From positions 62,001 through 126,000 of the forward strand of contig JAIQDT010006444.1 in assembly GCA_021521415.1 (NCBI GenBank): a DNA stretch of 64,000 nucleotides. The letters are read 5' to 3'. This document shows positions 46,753-59,226 of this stretch, piece after piece (the stretch's first letter is position 1; each line of letters opens with the position of its first letter). Source of the DNA: Bidens hawaiensis (Eukaryota; Streptophyta; Magnoliopsida; Asterales; Asteraceae). The translations under genes and the position numbers were made by a program. Under the pieces are notes generated by a model. It searched no databases. It saw only the letters and a list, made by a program, of their open reading frames with translations, and was not told the DNA's origin.

Positions 46753-47576
46753 GTAGACCGCATAAAAATTTGATCCAAATATGAGAAAAGCCCAAAGGTT
46801 TTCCTTCTACTCCACTAACTAGTGGTGTAAACAATTCGATTCGGTTAGGTTATTAGCCTAAACCGATGTCATCGGTTAATTTGTTCTATTAGCCAATTAA
46901 TTTTGGTTAATTGGTTCGGTTTATCTTGTTAGTTTGTCGCCTTTTGATAAATTTCTTTGTCAATAACCAAAAACAAACTTGGACTAAAGTTTTTACTTAA
47001 AAATATATACAATGGAAGTATAAATACGTGAAATGGCAATATAACTAGATGAAGTGGAGGTATAATGCATGCAGTTGGGATAAATGGAGGCATAAATGCT
47101 AAAAGTATATGTAAAATTGATTGGCTCGATTCGGTTCTATTAACCAAGGGTACAAAAAAACAATGACCGATTTCGGTTAGTTTCAATTCAGTTTCATCAA
47201 TTTTTGTTCGGTTTCAGTTAACAGATCATTTATTACTCAAACTTATTTTTAATACATAAGTAGATAAGTGTTACTTGAAATTAAGTTGATTCAATACATA
47301 AATGGGTAAAGTTAACCCAATAAAGAAAACGTGTGAATCGTGTGAACTTAAACAAATTTAAAGGCAGTTGCATTTTGGTTAATGAGTGGAACTCATATTA
47401 GTTGTAACGTAATTACCCTATAACTCAAGAAACAAATTGTGTGACTAAAGTAGACTATTTGTTTCTTGAATTAGGGTGTAATTATGCTATGGTCTTATTT
47501 ACTAAAATGCCATCACGTGAAACTTTCATTTAATTCGTACAATTAAAAATCAACATTGTATTAGATCCAACCTTAA
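45912..47576. other. Intergenic DNA with an (AAT)n microsatellite
   Basis: (AAT)n at about 46708-46752. Repeated CGGTTC/GGTTCGGTT motifs lie at 46830-47215, a common feature of degenerate plant repeats. No gene seen. Confidence 0.6.
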
Positions 47577-47839
47577 AGGCAAGAGGGGTGGTCACTCAAG
47601 GTAACTCATTTCTCACCAATGATATAATGATGTCATTTACACCATATATCGCCCTAAAACTACTTAAACAATAAGAAACACTCAACTCTCTCTCTCTCTC
47701 TTTCTCTCCCTGTTCCTTTTTTAATTAGGTAATAGCCCATGATTCGGTGTACCAATTTGCTTCATAAACCCATGGCAGCGGTGTTCGACTAAGGGATATG
47801 GTACCCTATTTCATGAAGTCGAGAACACCCCTCTTGCCC
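47577..47839. mobile_element. Tourist-like MITE, 263 bp
   Basis: Ends AGGCAAGAGGGGTGGTC and GAACACCCCTCTTGCCC form a terminal inverted repeat. They are flanked by TAA on both sides (47574-47576, 47840-47842). A CT microsatellite lies inside at ~47688-47711. No ORF. Confidence 0.75.
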
Positions 47840-47842
47840 TAA

Positions 47843-48385
47843 CATTATATAGAGTACTTCATTATTTTATGTAGTATTCATTGAAGTTGTTAGTTCTTTC
47901 CTCTCCTCGTTGTCGACTACCTTTCTCCATCATCTTGCCTTTTTATAAAAGAAAAAAAAAAGGTTCGTTCATTTGATCATTTCTTCCCCCCTCTTGCCCT
48001 TCCCTAAACATCAATATACATGTATGTAAACTAAGTTTTTTTGGTTTTCTTTTAAAAATGTATTATAATATTATATTTATCTAGTAGCAAATTTGGGCTA
48101 ATACAAATAAACTTTATTTTGAATATAACATACGGCTTGTCAATCGTGCTCTTTTATTTTAGGGAAAGAGTTTCAAGAGCGTAGATATTACATACAACCA
48201 TAAGAAATGGGTATCATATATAATTGTAAATGGTAACATCATTTAAATAATATTTATATTTTACATGTATACATAAATCATTTTGGTGTGGTCAGTTAAC
48301 AAGAATAACAATACTGCAACACTAGCAAATATCATATCAACACTTCAACAATCGACATGAAAGTTGCCGGGCACATAACAAATAT

Positions 48386-48441
<56 letters not shown>

Positions 48442-49377
48442 CCTTCAATGTATTTAAGTGTCAGTAAGCTGTAAATTGTGAGAGTAAATTAGTTAAGTGT
48501 GATCAAATGGTAGCAGATGGATGAACTACCGGCAACAACTCTCCATTTAAACAAAAGCAACTTTGTGTCTTCATTGTAACTAAAAGAAACAATATTAGTT
48601 GGTATGCCGATCAAAATATACAAATAGTAACATGAGATATAATAAGACAAATACCCCTAAAACTAGCTAGTAGAGTATGATATTTATCTACTTACTATAT
48701 TCTTAATATTTTAAATCTTATATTTATTTATTTTGTTTTTAATATCGTAATTATATCGTTCTCTTTCTTAACTTTTATAAACATAAACCCTAGCCTTAAA
48801 CATGCTAATTAATCTTAGCCACTAACTCAGGAATTTAAAGAAAATAAAAATCCAACAATGGGTGTTTGTTTGGGGTAGATAGAGACATAAATATCATAAA
48901 TCTAATAATAGAGTTTGATGTTGTGAATTTTTCATTAGATACATTTGATATTAAAATAGTATTTTAAAAAACAAATACACAAAACTACTTTTATAGATGC
49001 TACAAAACCCTACGTATAATAAGTCACTTCATTTCATTGCCCAAAACTCTAATTGTCATCCTATCTTTCAATAATATATAGGACCATATCTAATTCATGA
49101 AATTACAGTTAGATGGTCGTGCACATGTTACAGCCTTAATCATAACATTAAATCATTTTATAATTTAATTTCAATTATGCCACCATCCCTTTATCCCACT
49201 GCCATATTAGCCCACATATGATTATCAAACATGCAACCTAACAATTTGCTTTTGCCATGCAGATTTTGATTTGAACACATGATTATTAAATTATAATGTT
49301 AAAAGTTAAAACCCTAATACAATGTATATCATACTAATGTAATTTTATATTAGATACTATTAAAGTGTATTATAATC
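47843..49377. other. AT-rich intergenic DNA with an (AT)n microsatellite
   Basis: (AT)n of ~48 bases at 48389-48437. No ORF of interest and no recognised repeat otherwise. Confidence 0.6.
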
Positions 49378-49850
49378 AGTGTTGTAAAAGTCGGATTTCA
49401 AGGCCTTGAAATCGGCGATTCCAAGGCCTTGAAATCGGCGATTCCAAGGTCCTCGGACATCAACCTTACCACATTTTCCCAACTCGGCCACCATTACTCA
49501 CCAAGGTCCAACTCGGTCAAAAGTCGGAGTACTCGGGATTATTCGGCCTCCAAGGTCAACTCGGCCATAATTTTTTTATTTTTTTTAATTTTTTTTGTTA
49601 TTTTTTCAGTAAAAAGTTAAAAATAACAACAAAACATGAATTTTAGCAATTATGTTTTTTTTTCATATGAATTATGCTTATTTTGACATGAATTATGCTT
49701 ATCTTAACATATATATAATATCCAATAATTAATTTATGTTATATTTATCATCTCCGAGTACAAGCTGAGTACTCCCCGAGTACTCCGAGTATTTCCTACA
49801 AGGGTGACGGCCGTCTAGGGATTGCCTAGTTAGTTTTACAACATTGATTA
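49378..49850. mobile_element. TIR element (non-autonomous) with internal 25-bp duplication
   Basis: AGTGTTGTAAAAGTC at the left and GTTTTACAACATT at the right form an inverted pair that extends outward into ATTATAATCA/TGATTATAAT. Inside, AAGGCCTTGAAATCGGCGAT is directly repeated at 49400-49446. No transposase. Superfamily not assigned. Confidence 0.5.
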
Positions 49851-49857
49851 TAATATA

Positions 49858-50470
49858 ACATGTCCATACAAGTCTATCTTGTTAGCCCTAACCGATGGTA
49901 ACCGACTAATTCAAAACTAAACCGACGATAGCTAACCGTATCAAACCTAACCGATGATAGCTAACCGAATTGAATTAGAAACAATTGTTTAATGAAACAA
50001 TTAGTGTTAGTTAAGAAAGTAGTAGGTTAGGGTAGGGGTGGGGATGATTAATGGATTAATTTATGTAACATGATCTAGTTGTATGATCCTTCACTATCCT
50101 ATCCTATAACCTCAGTTGCCTTTTTTACACTCTTTTAATATAGAACATATTAACACGCTCCCTTACCTACACCCTTTAATCATGTGGTCCAATACTACCA
50201 AATGAGTGCAACCTCTGCTCTAAACTAGCCTCAAAGTTTATGTACTGTCTATTGTTAACACTTTTATTTTATCATTTATGATTATTTATGAGTATGAGAT
50301 TTAAACTAGAAGTTTGGTAATTATTAAAGTTATATCAACATTAGCCTTGGATATGTAACTTATTATCTATTTTGTTATTAATTTGAGTTGTTTTTTTAAG
50401 GATAATGGGTTCAAATTTCGCGCGTCCTTTTGTTAAATAAAAATAACCGAATAAACATGTGATTTATAGT
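49858..50470. other. AT-rich DNA with short ACCGATGATAGCTAACCG repeats
   Basis: Three degenerate copies of an ACCGA(T/C)GATAGCTAACCG motif at 49890-49975. Nothing gene-like. Confidence 0.5.
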
Positions 50471-52160
50471 GGAAGGACCAGAACATTCCTTCCATACTTT
50501 TCCATGGTTTATCCGTCAATCCAATCGCTCAACCAATTAATCTCAAACGATTTGGATTGGCTCGAAGGTTGGAAAGTTCAAAAATATAAGAAAGAGTTGA
50601 TCAGGATGATTGTTTTTTGTGATATGCTGGGTTGTTTGGAGATTTAGAAATGACATGGTTATACATAAAACAAATGTTGATTGAAGAAATTATGCATTTT
50701 TCTTTCCTTAATTTGGTATGGTAGCAGGAATCAAATCGAAAATGTAAAATACTGGAAGGACCAGCACATTCCTTCCATACTTTTACATGGTTTATCGTCA
50801 ATCCAATCGCTCAATCACTTAATCTCAAACGATTTGGATTGGCTCGAAGGTTGGAAAGTTCAAAAATTAAGAAAGTTGATCAGGATGATTATTTTTTGTG
50901 ATATGTTGGGTTGTTTGAAGATTTAGAAATGACATGGTTATACATAAAGCAAATGTTGATTGAAGAAATTATGCATTTTTCTTTCCTTAATTTGGTATGG
51001 TAGCAGGAATCGAATCGAAAATATAAAATAGTGGAAGGACCAGGTTATTCCTTCCATACTTTTACATGGTTTATCGTCAATCCAATCGCTCAACCAATTA
51101 ATCTCAAACGATTTGGATTGGCTCGAAGGTTGGAAAGTTCAAAAATATAAGAAAGAGTTTATCAGGATGATTGTTTTTTGTGATATGCTGGGTTGTTTGG
51201 AGATTTAGAAATGACATGGTTATACATAAAACAAATGTTGATTGAAGAAATTATGCATTTTTCTTTCCTTAATTTGGTATGGTAGCAGGAATCGAATCGA
51301 AAATGTAAAATACTGGAAGGACCAGCACATTCCTTCCATACTTTTACATGGTTTATCGTCAATCCAATCGCTCAATCAATTAATCTCAAACGATTTGGAT
51401 TGGCTCGCAGGTTGGAAAGTTCAAAAATATAAGAAAGAGTTGATCAGGATGATTATTTTTTGTGATGTGTTGGGTTGTTTGGAGATTTAGAAATGACATG
51501 GTTATACATAAAACAAATGTTGATTGAAGAAATTATGCATTTTTCTTTCCTTAATTTGGTATGGTAGCAGGAATCGAATCGAAAATATAAAATAGTGGAG
51601 GACCAGGACATTCCTTCCATACTTTTACATGGTTTATCGTCAATCCAATCGCTCAACCAATTAATCTCAAACGATTTGGATTGGCTCGAAGGTTGGAAAG
51701 TTCAAAAATATAAGAAAGAGTTTATCAGGATGATTGTTTTTTGTGATATGTTAGGTTGTTTGGAGATTTAGAAATGACATGGTTATACATAAAACAAATG
51801 TTGATTGAAGAAATTATGCATTTTTCTTTCCTTAATTTGGTATGGTAGCAGGAATCAAATCGAAAATGTAAAGTAGTGGAAGGACCAGGACATTCCTTCC
51901 ATACTTTTACATGGTTTATCGTCAATTCAATCGCTCAACCAATTAATCTCAAACAATTTGGATTGGCTCGCAGGTTGGAAAGTTCAAAAATATAAGAAAG
52001 AGTTGATTAGGATGATTACTTTTTGTGATGTGGTGGGTTGTTTGGAGATTTAGAAATGACATGATTATACATACATAAAACAAATGTCGATTGAAGAAAT
52101 TATGCATATTTTTTTCTTAATTTGGTATGGTAGCAGGAATCGAATCGAAAATGTAAAATA
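50471..52160. repeat. Six-unit ~281-bp tandem array (satellite-like)
   Basis: Units start with GGAAGGACCAG at 50471, 50754, 51033, 51315, 51597 and 51878. Each contains CCTTCCATACTTTTACATGG, CGATTTGGATTGGCTCG and TTTAGAAATGACATGGTTAT. Alternate units share variants (GATTGTTTTTTGTGATAT against GATTATTTTTTGTGAT), giving a ~562-bp dimer. The short open frames in each unit end at the same stop and have no recognised domain. Confidence 0.9.
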
Positions 52161-52727
52161 TCAGGAATCGAGTGGTTTCAAACCCCTTTTTTTGTACATG
52201 TAATTCTTTTATTTACCTGGCTCCTTGCTAGGATGTTTTAGAAATAAAATTTGCGCCTTTCAAAAGAAAAATCTCTCTCAAAACGATCATAAATTTATTG
52301 ACGTACACTAGTCACTCTTAAGGATGGTTTTAGAGTTGCGAAGGTTTAATGCAAGTTGCAAAGGGATGTACATACCGATACAATATTGATGGTAGCATTC
52401 ACTATGTATTATGTTATAGGTTATGCTATATTCATGTAACATATACATATACTAAACTATAACCGTTAAGAAAAAGGTGATGCATCTCACAATTGATCAT
52501 CTATGTATCATTCCAGATCATAGCATTTTTTTATAAAGAAACACTATGGTTGTAAGGAAATGGAGAGTCATCATCGCTACAGATACACGATAATAGAGAA
52601 CTGTCTTACAATTTTCTAGTTGCAAATGGATATACATATATTTACAGTATAGAAAAAAATAGTTAAGTATATAACACAATAACTTTAGTAAAACTCAAAG
52701 TGAGACCCTAAGAAAGGTTAATTATGT
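52161..52727. other. AT-rich intergenic DNA
   Basis: No gene or repeat recognised between the satellite array and the foldback element. Confidence 0.5.
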
Positions 52728-53368
52728 GAAAATGATCAAAATGATCCATTTGATCATACAAATTCCTAGACTAACCATTCAAGCAAAACAATACCTAAAA
52801 TGGCTCTTTTTTAAACGGAAGGATCCACCATAATAGACTTGACATCCGACACTATTCCGTTTTTGGACTAACCACATTTTGACATGTATACACTTAAACT
52901 GTCGGGCCCAACCGTTTTATAAAAAAACCGACCAATAAGTTTTGGCGGCGACCGTTTATTAAACAGTCGGTCCGCCGGTTTAATAAACGGTCGGCCAAGT
53001 AGATATGAAGGCCGACGGAATAGATCTATTGGCCGACAGAATAGATATGTGTTCTGAAAAAATATGTATGAAGGCCCGACGGAATAGATCCATTGGCTGA
53101 CCATCTGTTAAACCGTCGGACCGACTGTTTAATAAACGGTCACCGACAAAACTAAACGGTTAGTTTTATAAATAACGGCCAGGCCCGACAGTCTAATTGT
53201 ACAAGTGTCAATACGTGGTTGGTCTAAAAACGAAAGAGTGTCAGATAGATCTGTCAGGTCTATTATGGTGGATCTTTCCATTTAGAAAAAAACCATTTTA
53301 GGTATTATTTAGCTAAGAGGGTTAGTCTAAAAACCTGTATGGTCAAATAAACCATTTTGGTTATTTTC
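52728..53368. mobile_element. Long foldback (inverted-repeat) element, ~641 bp
   Basis: The two halves are extended imperfect inverted repeats. Left GAAAATGATCAAAATG pairs with right CATTTTGGTTATTTTC, left GGATCCACCATAATAGAC with right GTCTATTATGGTGGATC, and left CACTTAAACTGTCGGGCC with right GGCCCGACAGTC. The centre, near 53040, carries direct repeats of GACGGAATAGATC(T/C)ATTGGC. ATGT flanks both ends (52724-52727, 53369-53372), possibly a short target duplication. There is no coding capacity. Confidence 0.75.
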
Positions 53369-53665
53369 ATGTTTGTTCTATATACATTTTAAAAGACCAA
53401 TAAATAGTATTATATAAATACTCAACCGGCATACAATTGTTCATGAAAACTCATTTACAGTTGGTGGATATACTTGGAACAAAAATAAGGCACAACTTCC
53501 CTTGATGGAAAATTAGTTATAACTATCATAAGTTTATAAGAACGATCTACACTTGTGCTTTAGTCAGCTTTGTTGATGTTTTATCAAACCAAATGTTACA
53601 AAATAACCAGTTTGAGAATTATGAACATGCATTTTGGTATCAAGTGTCGCATAAAGTCAGTATAA
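53369..53665. other. AT-rich spacer
   Basis: No recognised feature; ends in the TAA target duplication of the next MITE. Confidence 0.4.
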
Positions 53666-53868
53666 GAGCATCCACAACGGTGGACCACGACCCTCGCCTT
53701 TTTCCCTCTCTTTCTCTCACCTCTCATTCTTCCTCTCACAACATGGTCCGTCTCTCATCTGGAGCGTCGGACGTCCTCCCCCTTCTTTTTACCTTTTCCC
53801 TTCTCACTCATGCGCATATGCTCCATGTTAGGTCTGGACCTCGGTCGGACGAACCATTGTGGATGCTC
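53666..53868. mobile_element. Tourist-like MITE, 203 bp
   Basis: Terminal inverted repeats GAGCATCCACAACGGT and ACCATTGTGGATGCTC are flanked by TAA (53663-53665, 53869-53871). The interior is pyrimidine-rich on the plus strand. The GAGCATCCACAATGG end is one I recognise as recurrent in plant genomes. Confidence 0.85.
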
Positions 53869-53959
53869 TAAAACAAAATTTTGTATGTTCACCTTATATT
53901 TCATATTGACTTACAAAACCTCTCGTTGACCTCTAAAGTTTTGCCGGCATAGAAACTTT

Positions 53960-54137
53960 GGGGGGTGTTTGAGATTCCTTATTTCATCTCCTTATTACTT
54001 TTTAAAAAGCTAATAAGTCACAAATGTGTGACTTATTAACTTTTCCCCATCACACAAACAACAATCCAACAATTTATTACTTCTAAAAAAGTTAATAAGT
54101 CATAAGTTGGCTAAAATAAATAATCCTAAACACCCCC
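53960..54137. mobile_element. TIR MITE, ~178 bp
   Basis: GGGGGTGTTTGAGATT at the left and AATCCTAAACACCCCC at the right, with subterminal AATAAGTCA/TGACTTATT pairs. A flanking TTT occurs on both sides but is too simple to be certain. The ends resemble those at 2895-3277. Confidence 0.65.
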
Positions 54138-55138
54138 TTTGTGTTGACAGGTAAAAGTTCATACTAACCCTTTCCTGAGTTTGAAAAAAACTTCAATATA
54201 TACTTTAATTCACCATATTTCAAAGGATTTGAACTCCGTTAAATTTATAAAAACATGTATTTTCATCTACGAACTTGTAATATAACTTAACCTGATTTCC
54301 TCTCCTCTTGTATGAAAATCCAATTAAATAAAAATACGTTGTTAAATCATCATCCAGAACATGGTCACATGCATTTAAATAGATAATTTTGAAGGGTATT
54401 GATATGATTTTTTTTTATTAATTACCTAGATGAAACATTTCTAGACGTTATTTGAGTATCTTAATTACTTCTAACTAAAAGCTAAAACTTATTTGAGTAA
54501 CTTGTTAAACAACTAGATGTTAATTATTTGAGTAACTTCTTTTGATATCTAATTTTTGTGAGCACAAAACCTTAAACTTTTGAAACAACGTCAAATTTAT
54601 GTTAGACATTACAAGGATCGAGTTGGAAAATAAAAAAAAAATATACAAATGATACTTTCTGTCACCATTTTCAAATGCACTAAACTAGGGCTGGCATATC
54701 GTGTATACCCGTATACGATAAGACACGAACATGAAATGTGTATACATGTACACGACACGAAAACTTATCGAGTACCTGTATCCCAAACACGAACACGAAC
54801 CTGTTACTACCTAGTATACACGATAATACACTATAAGAGTTGTTTAGAACACATATGTGACAACCTGTTTAGTGAAAGTGTGAAACAAAAGCCGGAGAGA
54901 GAATGTTCGTGAGTGGGTGAGTGATGACAACTGAGAAACAGAGAGTGAGAATGTTTTAGGAATTTAGGCTTTAGGATAACTTATAATTAACTAGGTACAT
55001 AACATGTACTTAACAAGTAAACATGTATTTTACCTGTTTATACACGAAAATTAACATGTAAATTCGTGCCTACTTGTTTAGTACACGAAACATGTTAAGG
55101 TCTTACATGTTACCTATTAAAGTCGTGTAGGTACGTGT
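54138..55138. other. AT-rich intergenic DNA with ACACGAAC-type repeats
   Basis: 54690-55140 contains many ACACGAAC / CATGTA motifs, a degenerate plant repeat style. No gene seen. Confidence 0.5.
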
Positions 55139-55145
55139 CATGTAT

Positions 55146-55790
55146 GGCGGATCCAGGATTTTTTTCCTATGGGTTCATCTTTTTTCGGTGTTCAAATATC
55201 ACACAACCGAACGTTAAATTTTTCGGGCCGGTCGGGCCTTATCGGAGAATATGATATAATACGATACCATAATAAAACAATATGTTAATTTAAAAAACAT
55301 GTAAGGTCATTAAAAATGAAAAAAAAAATTACAATAAATGGGTTGTAGATGCGTGATGTATGAACAGGTACTTTGGAAATAATCAGAAGCGAAAACTCTC
55401 TCTTTTTAGTTCTTAAAAAGCCCACTAAATAGAGAGTGATGGTTTACCAAAAAGAAAAAAATAATATTACCTAAATAGGACTTAAAAAGACTTGAACTTG
55501 AGACCTTCAAGTAAAACCCAAACTAATAACACAATGATGGTTTACCAAAAAGGAAAAAAAATGTAATTAAAACAGGTCTTGAAAGACTTGACCTTGAGAC
55601 CTTTCAAGAGATTAGACTAGAAGGTTTCAAAGAAGAAGTTTACCACTAGATCATCTTAAACTTTTTAATATTGGTTGACTTCTAAAATTCTTATGGGTTC
55701 ACTAATACTTCTTATATATTGTTTTAACGCAAACTTTGAAAATCAATGGGTTCCCGTGAACCCGGGGAACCCATACTAAATCCGCCCCTG
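55146..55790. mobile_element. Possible non-autonomous hAT-like element, ~645 bp
   Basis: Begins GGCGGATCCAGGATTTTTT and ends AACCCATACTAAATCCGCC plus CCTG, an inverted pair. CATGTAT flanks both sides (55139-55145, 55791-55797). Inside are two related direct repeats with ATGGTTTACCAAAAAG (55440, 55538). The left end seems to lack the outer CAGG seen on the right. Confidence 0.5.
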
Positions 55791-55797
55791 CATGTAT

Positions 55798-56825
55798 TCG
55801 TGTCTCGTGTATAAATTGTCACCCATACACCAAACTACAATGAGTCCAGCATAAAGTCCATTTGTCAATTGAATGACATCTCCGGTTTCGTGAATCAACT
55901 AAGCATTGTGTTTCGCTTTGTAAAAACATGACCAAATCTATGTAAATTCACATTTCACATGTCCTTGTCTAATCCTTAATTTGTATATAAATGCTACCAT
56001 TTCAAGATAGGGGTCGTTATTCTTCTTGAAACACACAAATACATAAAATTCAATATAGTATATTGAGAATTTTTAATTTTAATTTTAAATCAAAACTCAA
56101 TGTGGCCCAATTTTCAATCTATCCGACCCGATTCTACATTCGACCCTACAATTGTAACCTTGGGAAAGTACCATGTAGTGTCGGGTATATTAGGGTTTTC
56201 CCACTATTGACAGCATAATGTACCTTGTATGTGGAGTTATTATAGGGGTTTTTTAGATACACCATGGGGTGTTTCCCAAACACCCACCCACTAAGCCGCG
56301 TATCGGCCAATCCGCCGCTTATTGGTTGGGTGTTTTGGGAACATGTGTTTTTTTGTCTTCTTGCTGTCTTTTTTGTTATTTTATTATGTTTTTGTCTTTT
56401 TGTTGTCTTTTGTTTTATTTATTTTCTTTTGTTTGTTTTTGCTCGGGTGTAAATGTTTCTTGATCGGTTTTCGGGAATCCGACAACGAAAAAACAATTTT
56501 GTATGTCGGGTGTAAAAGGAACGAGATTATATAATAATAACGACTTATGTTTGTTTTCTCTTTTTGTATGTCAGGTGTAACAGATTTTTTATTGGTTTTA
56601 AAGTAATAACGAATCAACAATTTTAAAATTGAAAACGACCAAAATAAGCATAACGCATAACCAAATTTATAAAATAATAATAATTATTACATTACGAGTT
56701 CGGAAAAAAAAACCAAACGAGTTTGGGAATAAGTAACAACATACAAAAAAACAAATCTAAAATGCGGCACCACCCGCGTCGTCATCGCTCCTTTCCTCAT
56801 CGAAACGTGGTGCTGGTACCATGTA
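55798..56825. other. Intergenic DNA with an imperfect palindrome
   Basis: 56263-56345 folds on itself: TGTTTCCCAAACACCCACCC pairs with TTGGGTGTTTTGGGAACA. T-rich sequence follows to 56460, which gives meaningless open frames in all three plus frames. A repeat of TTTTTGTATGTC(G/A)GGTGTAA occurs at 56498 and 56562. Confidence 0.5.
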
Positions 56826-57450
56826 CTAGGCTCCATGCTGCTGGGCAGACATCCACCCAATCATCCAGGTCATGCCACCGCGTATCTGTGACACGTCACG
56901 CTTTGGTCTCCGTAGCCGGGAGTCAGTGGCCGGATCCAAACGCACGGCGGGATGTGTACGCGGAACGTGCTGCGGGTGCTGATGCGGTGGCTGTTATGAA
57001 CAGGACAAGTTAACGTTAATAAGACGAAGATACAAAAAAATAAACGATAAAATATAACGTACCTGATCACCGTCAACCTCGGGCCCCTGAATATCCACAT
57101 CCGGCTCCTCGATTGGCGGAGGCTCAACAAGTGGGACCTCTTCGTATGGGGGAGATTCGAAATTAGTGACCAGGTGATACCGACGGTCAATCTTCTTGAC
57201 GATTTGCATACCCTGTGCCTGTCCACGGTCCAGCTCTATCGGCAGAAGCGGCGGCTGAATCGGTAGGCCTAGCAGTTGGTTCTCGCAGGCCAAAGAAAGC
57301 GCAATCCGTGTAACGAACGTGCCACCGACCAATTTCCCGCGGCCCTGCCTGTGCGAGTAAATGGCGAAGTAGTCGCCGAAACCGTGTGCTAGGTTGCAGT
57401 GTCTCCCCGTAAGCAGACATCGCAAATAAAACATGTCACGGAGGTTGCAG
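56826..57450 (-). pseudogene. Remnant of an Athila-like retrotransposon ORF1
   Basis: The minus-strand frame from about 57450 to 57063 reads RDMFYLRCLLTGRHCNLAH, then GGTFVTRIALSLACENQLLG and an acidic/Pro-rich EEVPLVEPPPIEEPDVD. A 72-bp GT-AG intron (57062-56991) joins it to a second piece, PPHQHPQHVPRTHPAVRLD, ending at TAG 56826. The domain style and the His/Pro/Gln-rich tail resemble the 'Arabidopsis retrotransposon ORF-1' C-terminal family. This is from memory of the family, not a search. The 5' side is replaced by the TATAA microsatellite at 57449. Confidence 0.5.
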
Positions 57451-57565
57451 TAATATAATATAATATAATATAATATAATATAATATAATATATAATATAA
57501 TATAATATAATATAATATAATATAATATAATATAATATAATATAATATAATATAATATAATATAT
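57449..57565. repeat. (TATAA)n microsatellite, ~115 bp
   Basis: About 23 units of TATAA with a single TA interruption at 57489-57492. Abuts the ORF1 remnant. Confidence 0.95.
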
Positions 57566-57603
57566 CTATCCGCCATCTATTCTTAACATATAAATATAAC
57601 CTG

Positions 57604-57895
57604 TTATTGTCAAACCCGCAACCCAAACCCGTTTTCTAACCATCCCGTAACCCAAACCCGTTTCATCATCAAACCCGTAACCCAAAGCCGTTTTCTAACC
57701 ATCCCGTAACCCAAACCCGTTTCATCATCAAACCCGTTTTCTAACCATCCCTTATAGCAAACCCGTTTGATTATCAACCCCTAAATCCAAACCCTTAAAT
57801 CAACCAGTTTTATTAACAAACCCGTAAAACCAAAACCAAATCCAAACCCTTAAATCTACCAGTTTAATTAACAAACCCGTAAACCCTTAATCTAA
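57604..57895. repeat. Degenerate minisatellite of AACCCGTAACCCAAACCCG type
   Basis: Repeated AACCCGTAACCCAAACCCG and TTTTCTAACCATCCCGTAAC blocks, followed by variants with CCCTTAAATC(A/T)ACCAGTTT. C-rich on the plus strand with some telomere-like CCCAAACCC, but not a true CCCTAAA array. Confidence 0.8.
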
Positions 57896-59169
57896 ATGAA
57901 CACCTATATCAAAATAGAGTAAAACAGAAGTATCATAGTTACCTAATTGTTGCCGGGTCGGAGTTGGTGTTGTTAAAGACAGACGAAGTTCGGGACTATT
58001 GGGGGACGGCGATTTAGGGTTTTTGTGTGAAATGTGGTGTTGCTTGAGATTGAATGTGTAAACTAATGGGTGGGGGCGGGTTAGGGTTTGTTTAACTTCG
58101 ATCCACAGCTTATTGCCCGATCCGCGGCTTAGTATTATATATATATATATATATATATATTAACTATCTAAGGTATAAATAAATTTTATATAAAATAATA
58201 TTATATATTCATAATATATAAACGGATTTATACTAATAAAAACACAAATTTGATATGGAACCAATACTAATTACAAATTTGGTATATATAAACGAATTTA
58301 AACTAAAAACAATTAACAACAGAATTTTATATTAAATCAATAATGAATTACAAATTTGAATAAATACATGATATTACATCTAATTCTATACAGAGACTAA
58401 TTTCTAAGATAATCGTCTGATAAGCAATCCAAAAATAGCATCAACACAGCAGTTTTTTTCCGCGGCTCTCCACCCACCGGCAAGCAAGTCACCGGAATCT
58501 GTGTCGACCCACTGCAACAGGTTTCCCCCACTAGAAAATGGGGGATATCTTTACGCCCGGGTATCTTTGTCGGTCGCAGCACTCCAGTCACCTGGAATGT
58601 CCAATCCGTAGCACTCCTAGATACACCGGAACTAGTACCCTATAGTACCTTATACAGGTACCGTTATGCCCGCATATTTCCTCCATCAGCTGGTTCAGTC
58701 CTTTGCGATCTATCATGTAGTTATGACGAATTTACATCGGCAAGGCGACCGTTTGGGGTGACACCGAATTCATCAAAAACCAAAGATCGGTGCCATCTTC
58801 CTTGATATTGAAAACCCCATGGAGGTTGATACGGGACTTTATTATGTGGCTGACCAGTGCTTCTCACCACAATTACCAAAATCCCAAGTAAAGGACACTG
58901 TTGGGATTTATGAAGGGGGACTACTAAAGCGTTCTGCCTGCTCGCGGCAACTACACTGGTAGCTCAAAAGTTCAAAATAGCATCTACACAGTCACCACTA
59001 TTATTTTTAAAATATATGTAAACAACCGAATGCAAAAAAAAAACAAGTTTGAAAAATATATATTTTTAAAATCTATTTTATATGTATTATTTTATATTTT
59101 CTATTTTATACGGTCAACACTATTATTTTTAATGTAAATGCAATTCGATAAATATATATTTTTAAAATC

Positions 59170-59226
<57 letters not shown>

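Noticed and set aside
47971..48005. Second copy of the CCCCTCTTGCCC end of the MITE at 47577
   Set aside because: Only ~12 bases match, with no paired inverted end or target duplication.
50459..52083. Gene family in the 281-bp repeats
   Set aside because: Each unit has the same ~45-codon open stretch ending at the same stop, on both strands, with no start or domain. It reads as satellite DNA.
53593..53871. 92-codon open frame
   Set aside because: Mostly inside the MITE at 53666-53868 and ends at its target duplication.
56264..56534. Three overlapping plus-strand open frames rich in Phe/Leu/Cys
   Set aside because: They are open in all frames because the stretch is T-rich; no protein signal.
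57604..57895. Interstitial telomere array
   Set aside because: The unit is AACCCGTAACCCAAACCCG with long AT interruptions, not the plant CCCTAAA repeat.
58397..58591. 64-codon minus-strand open frame in a GC-richer block
   Set aside because: Surrounding frames are broken and I recognise no domain. Kept only as an unidentified remnant.
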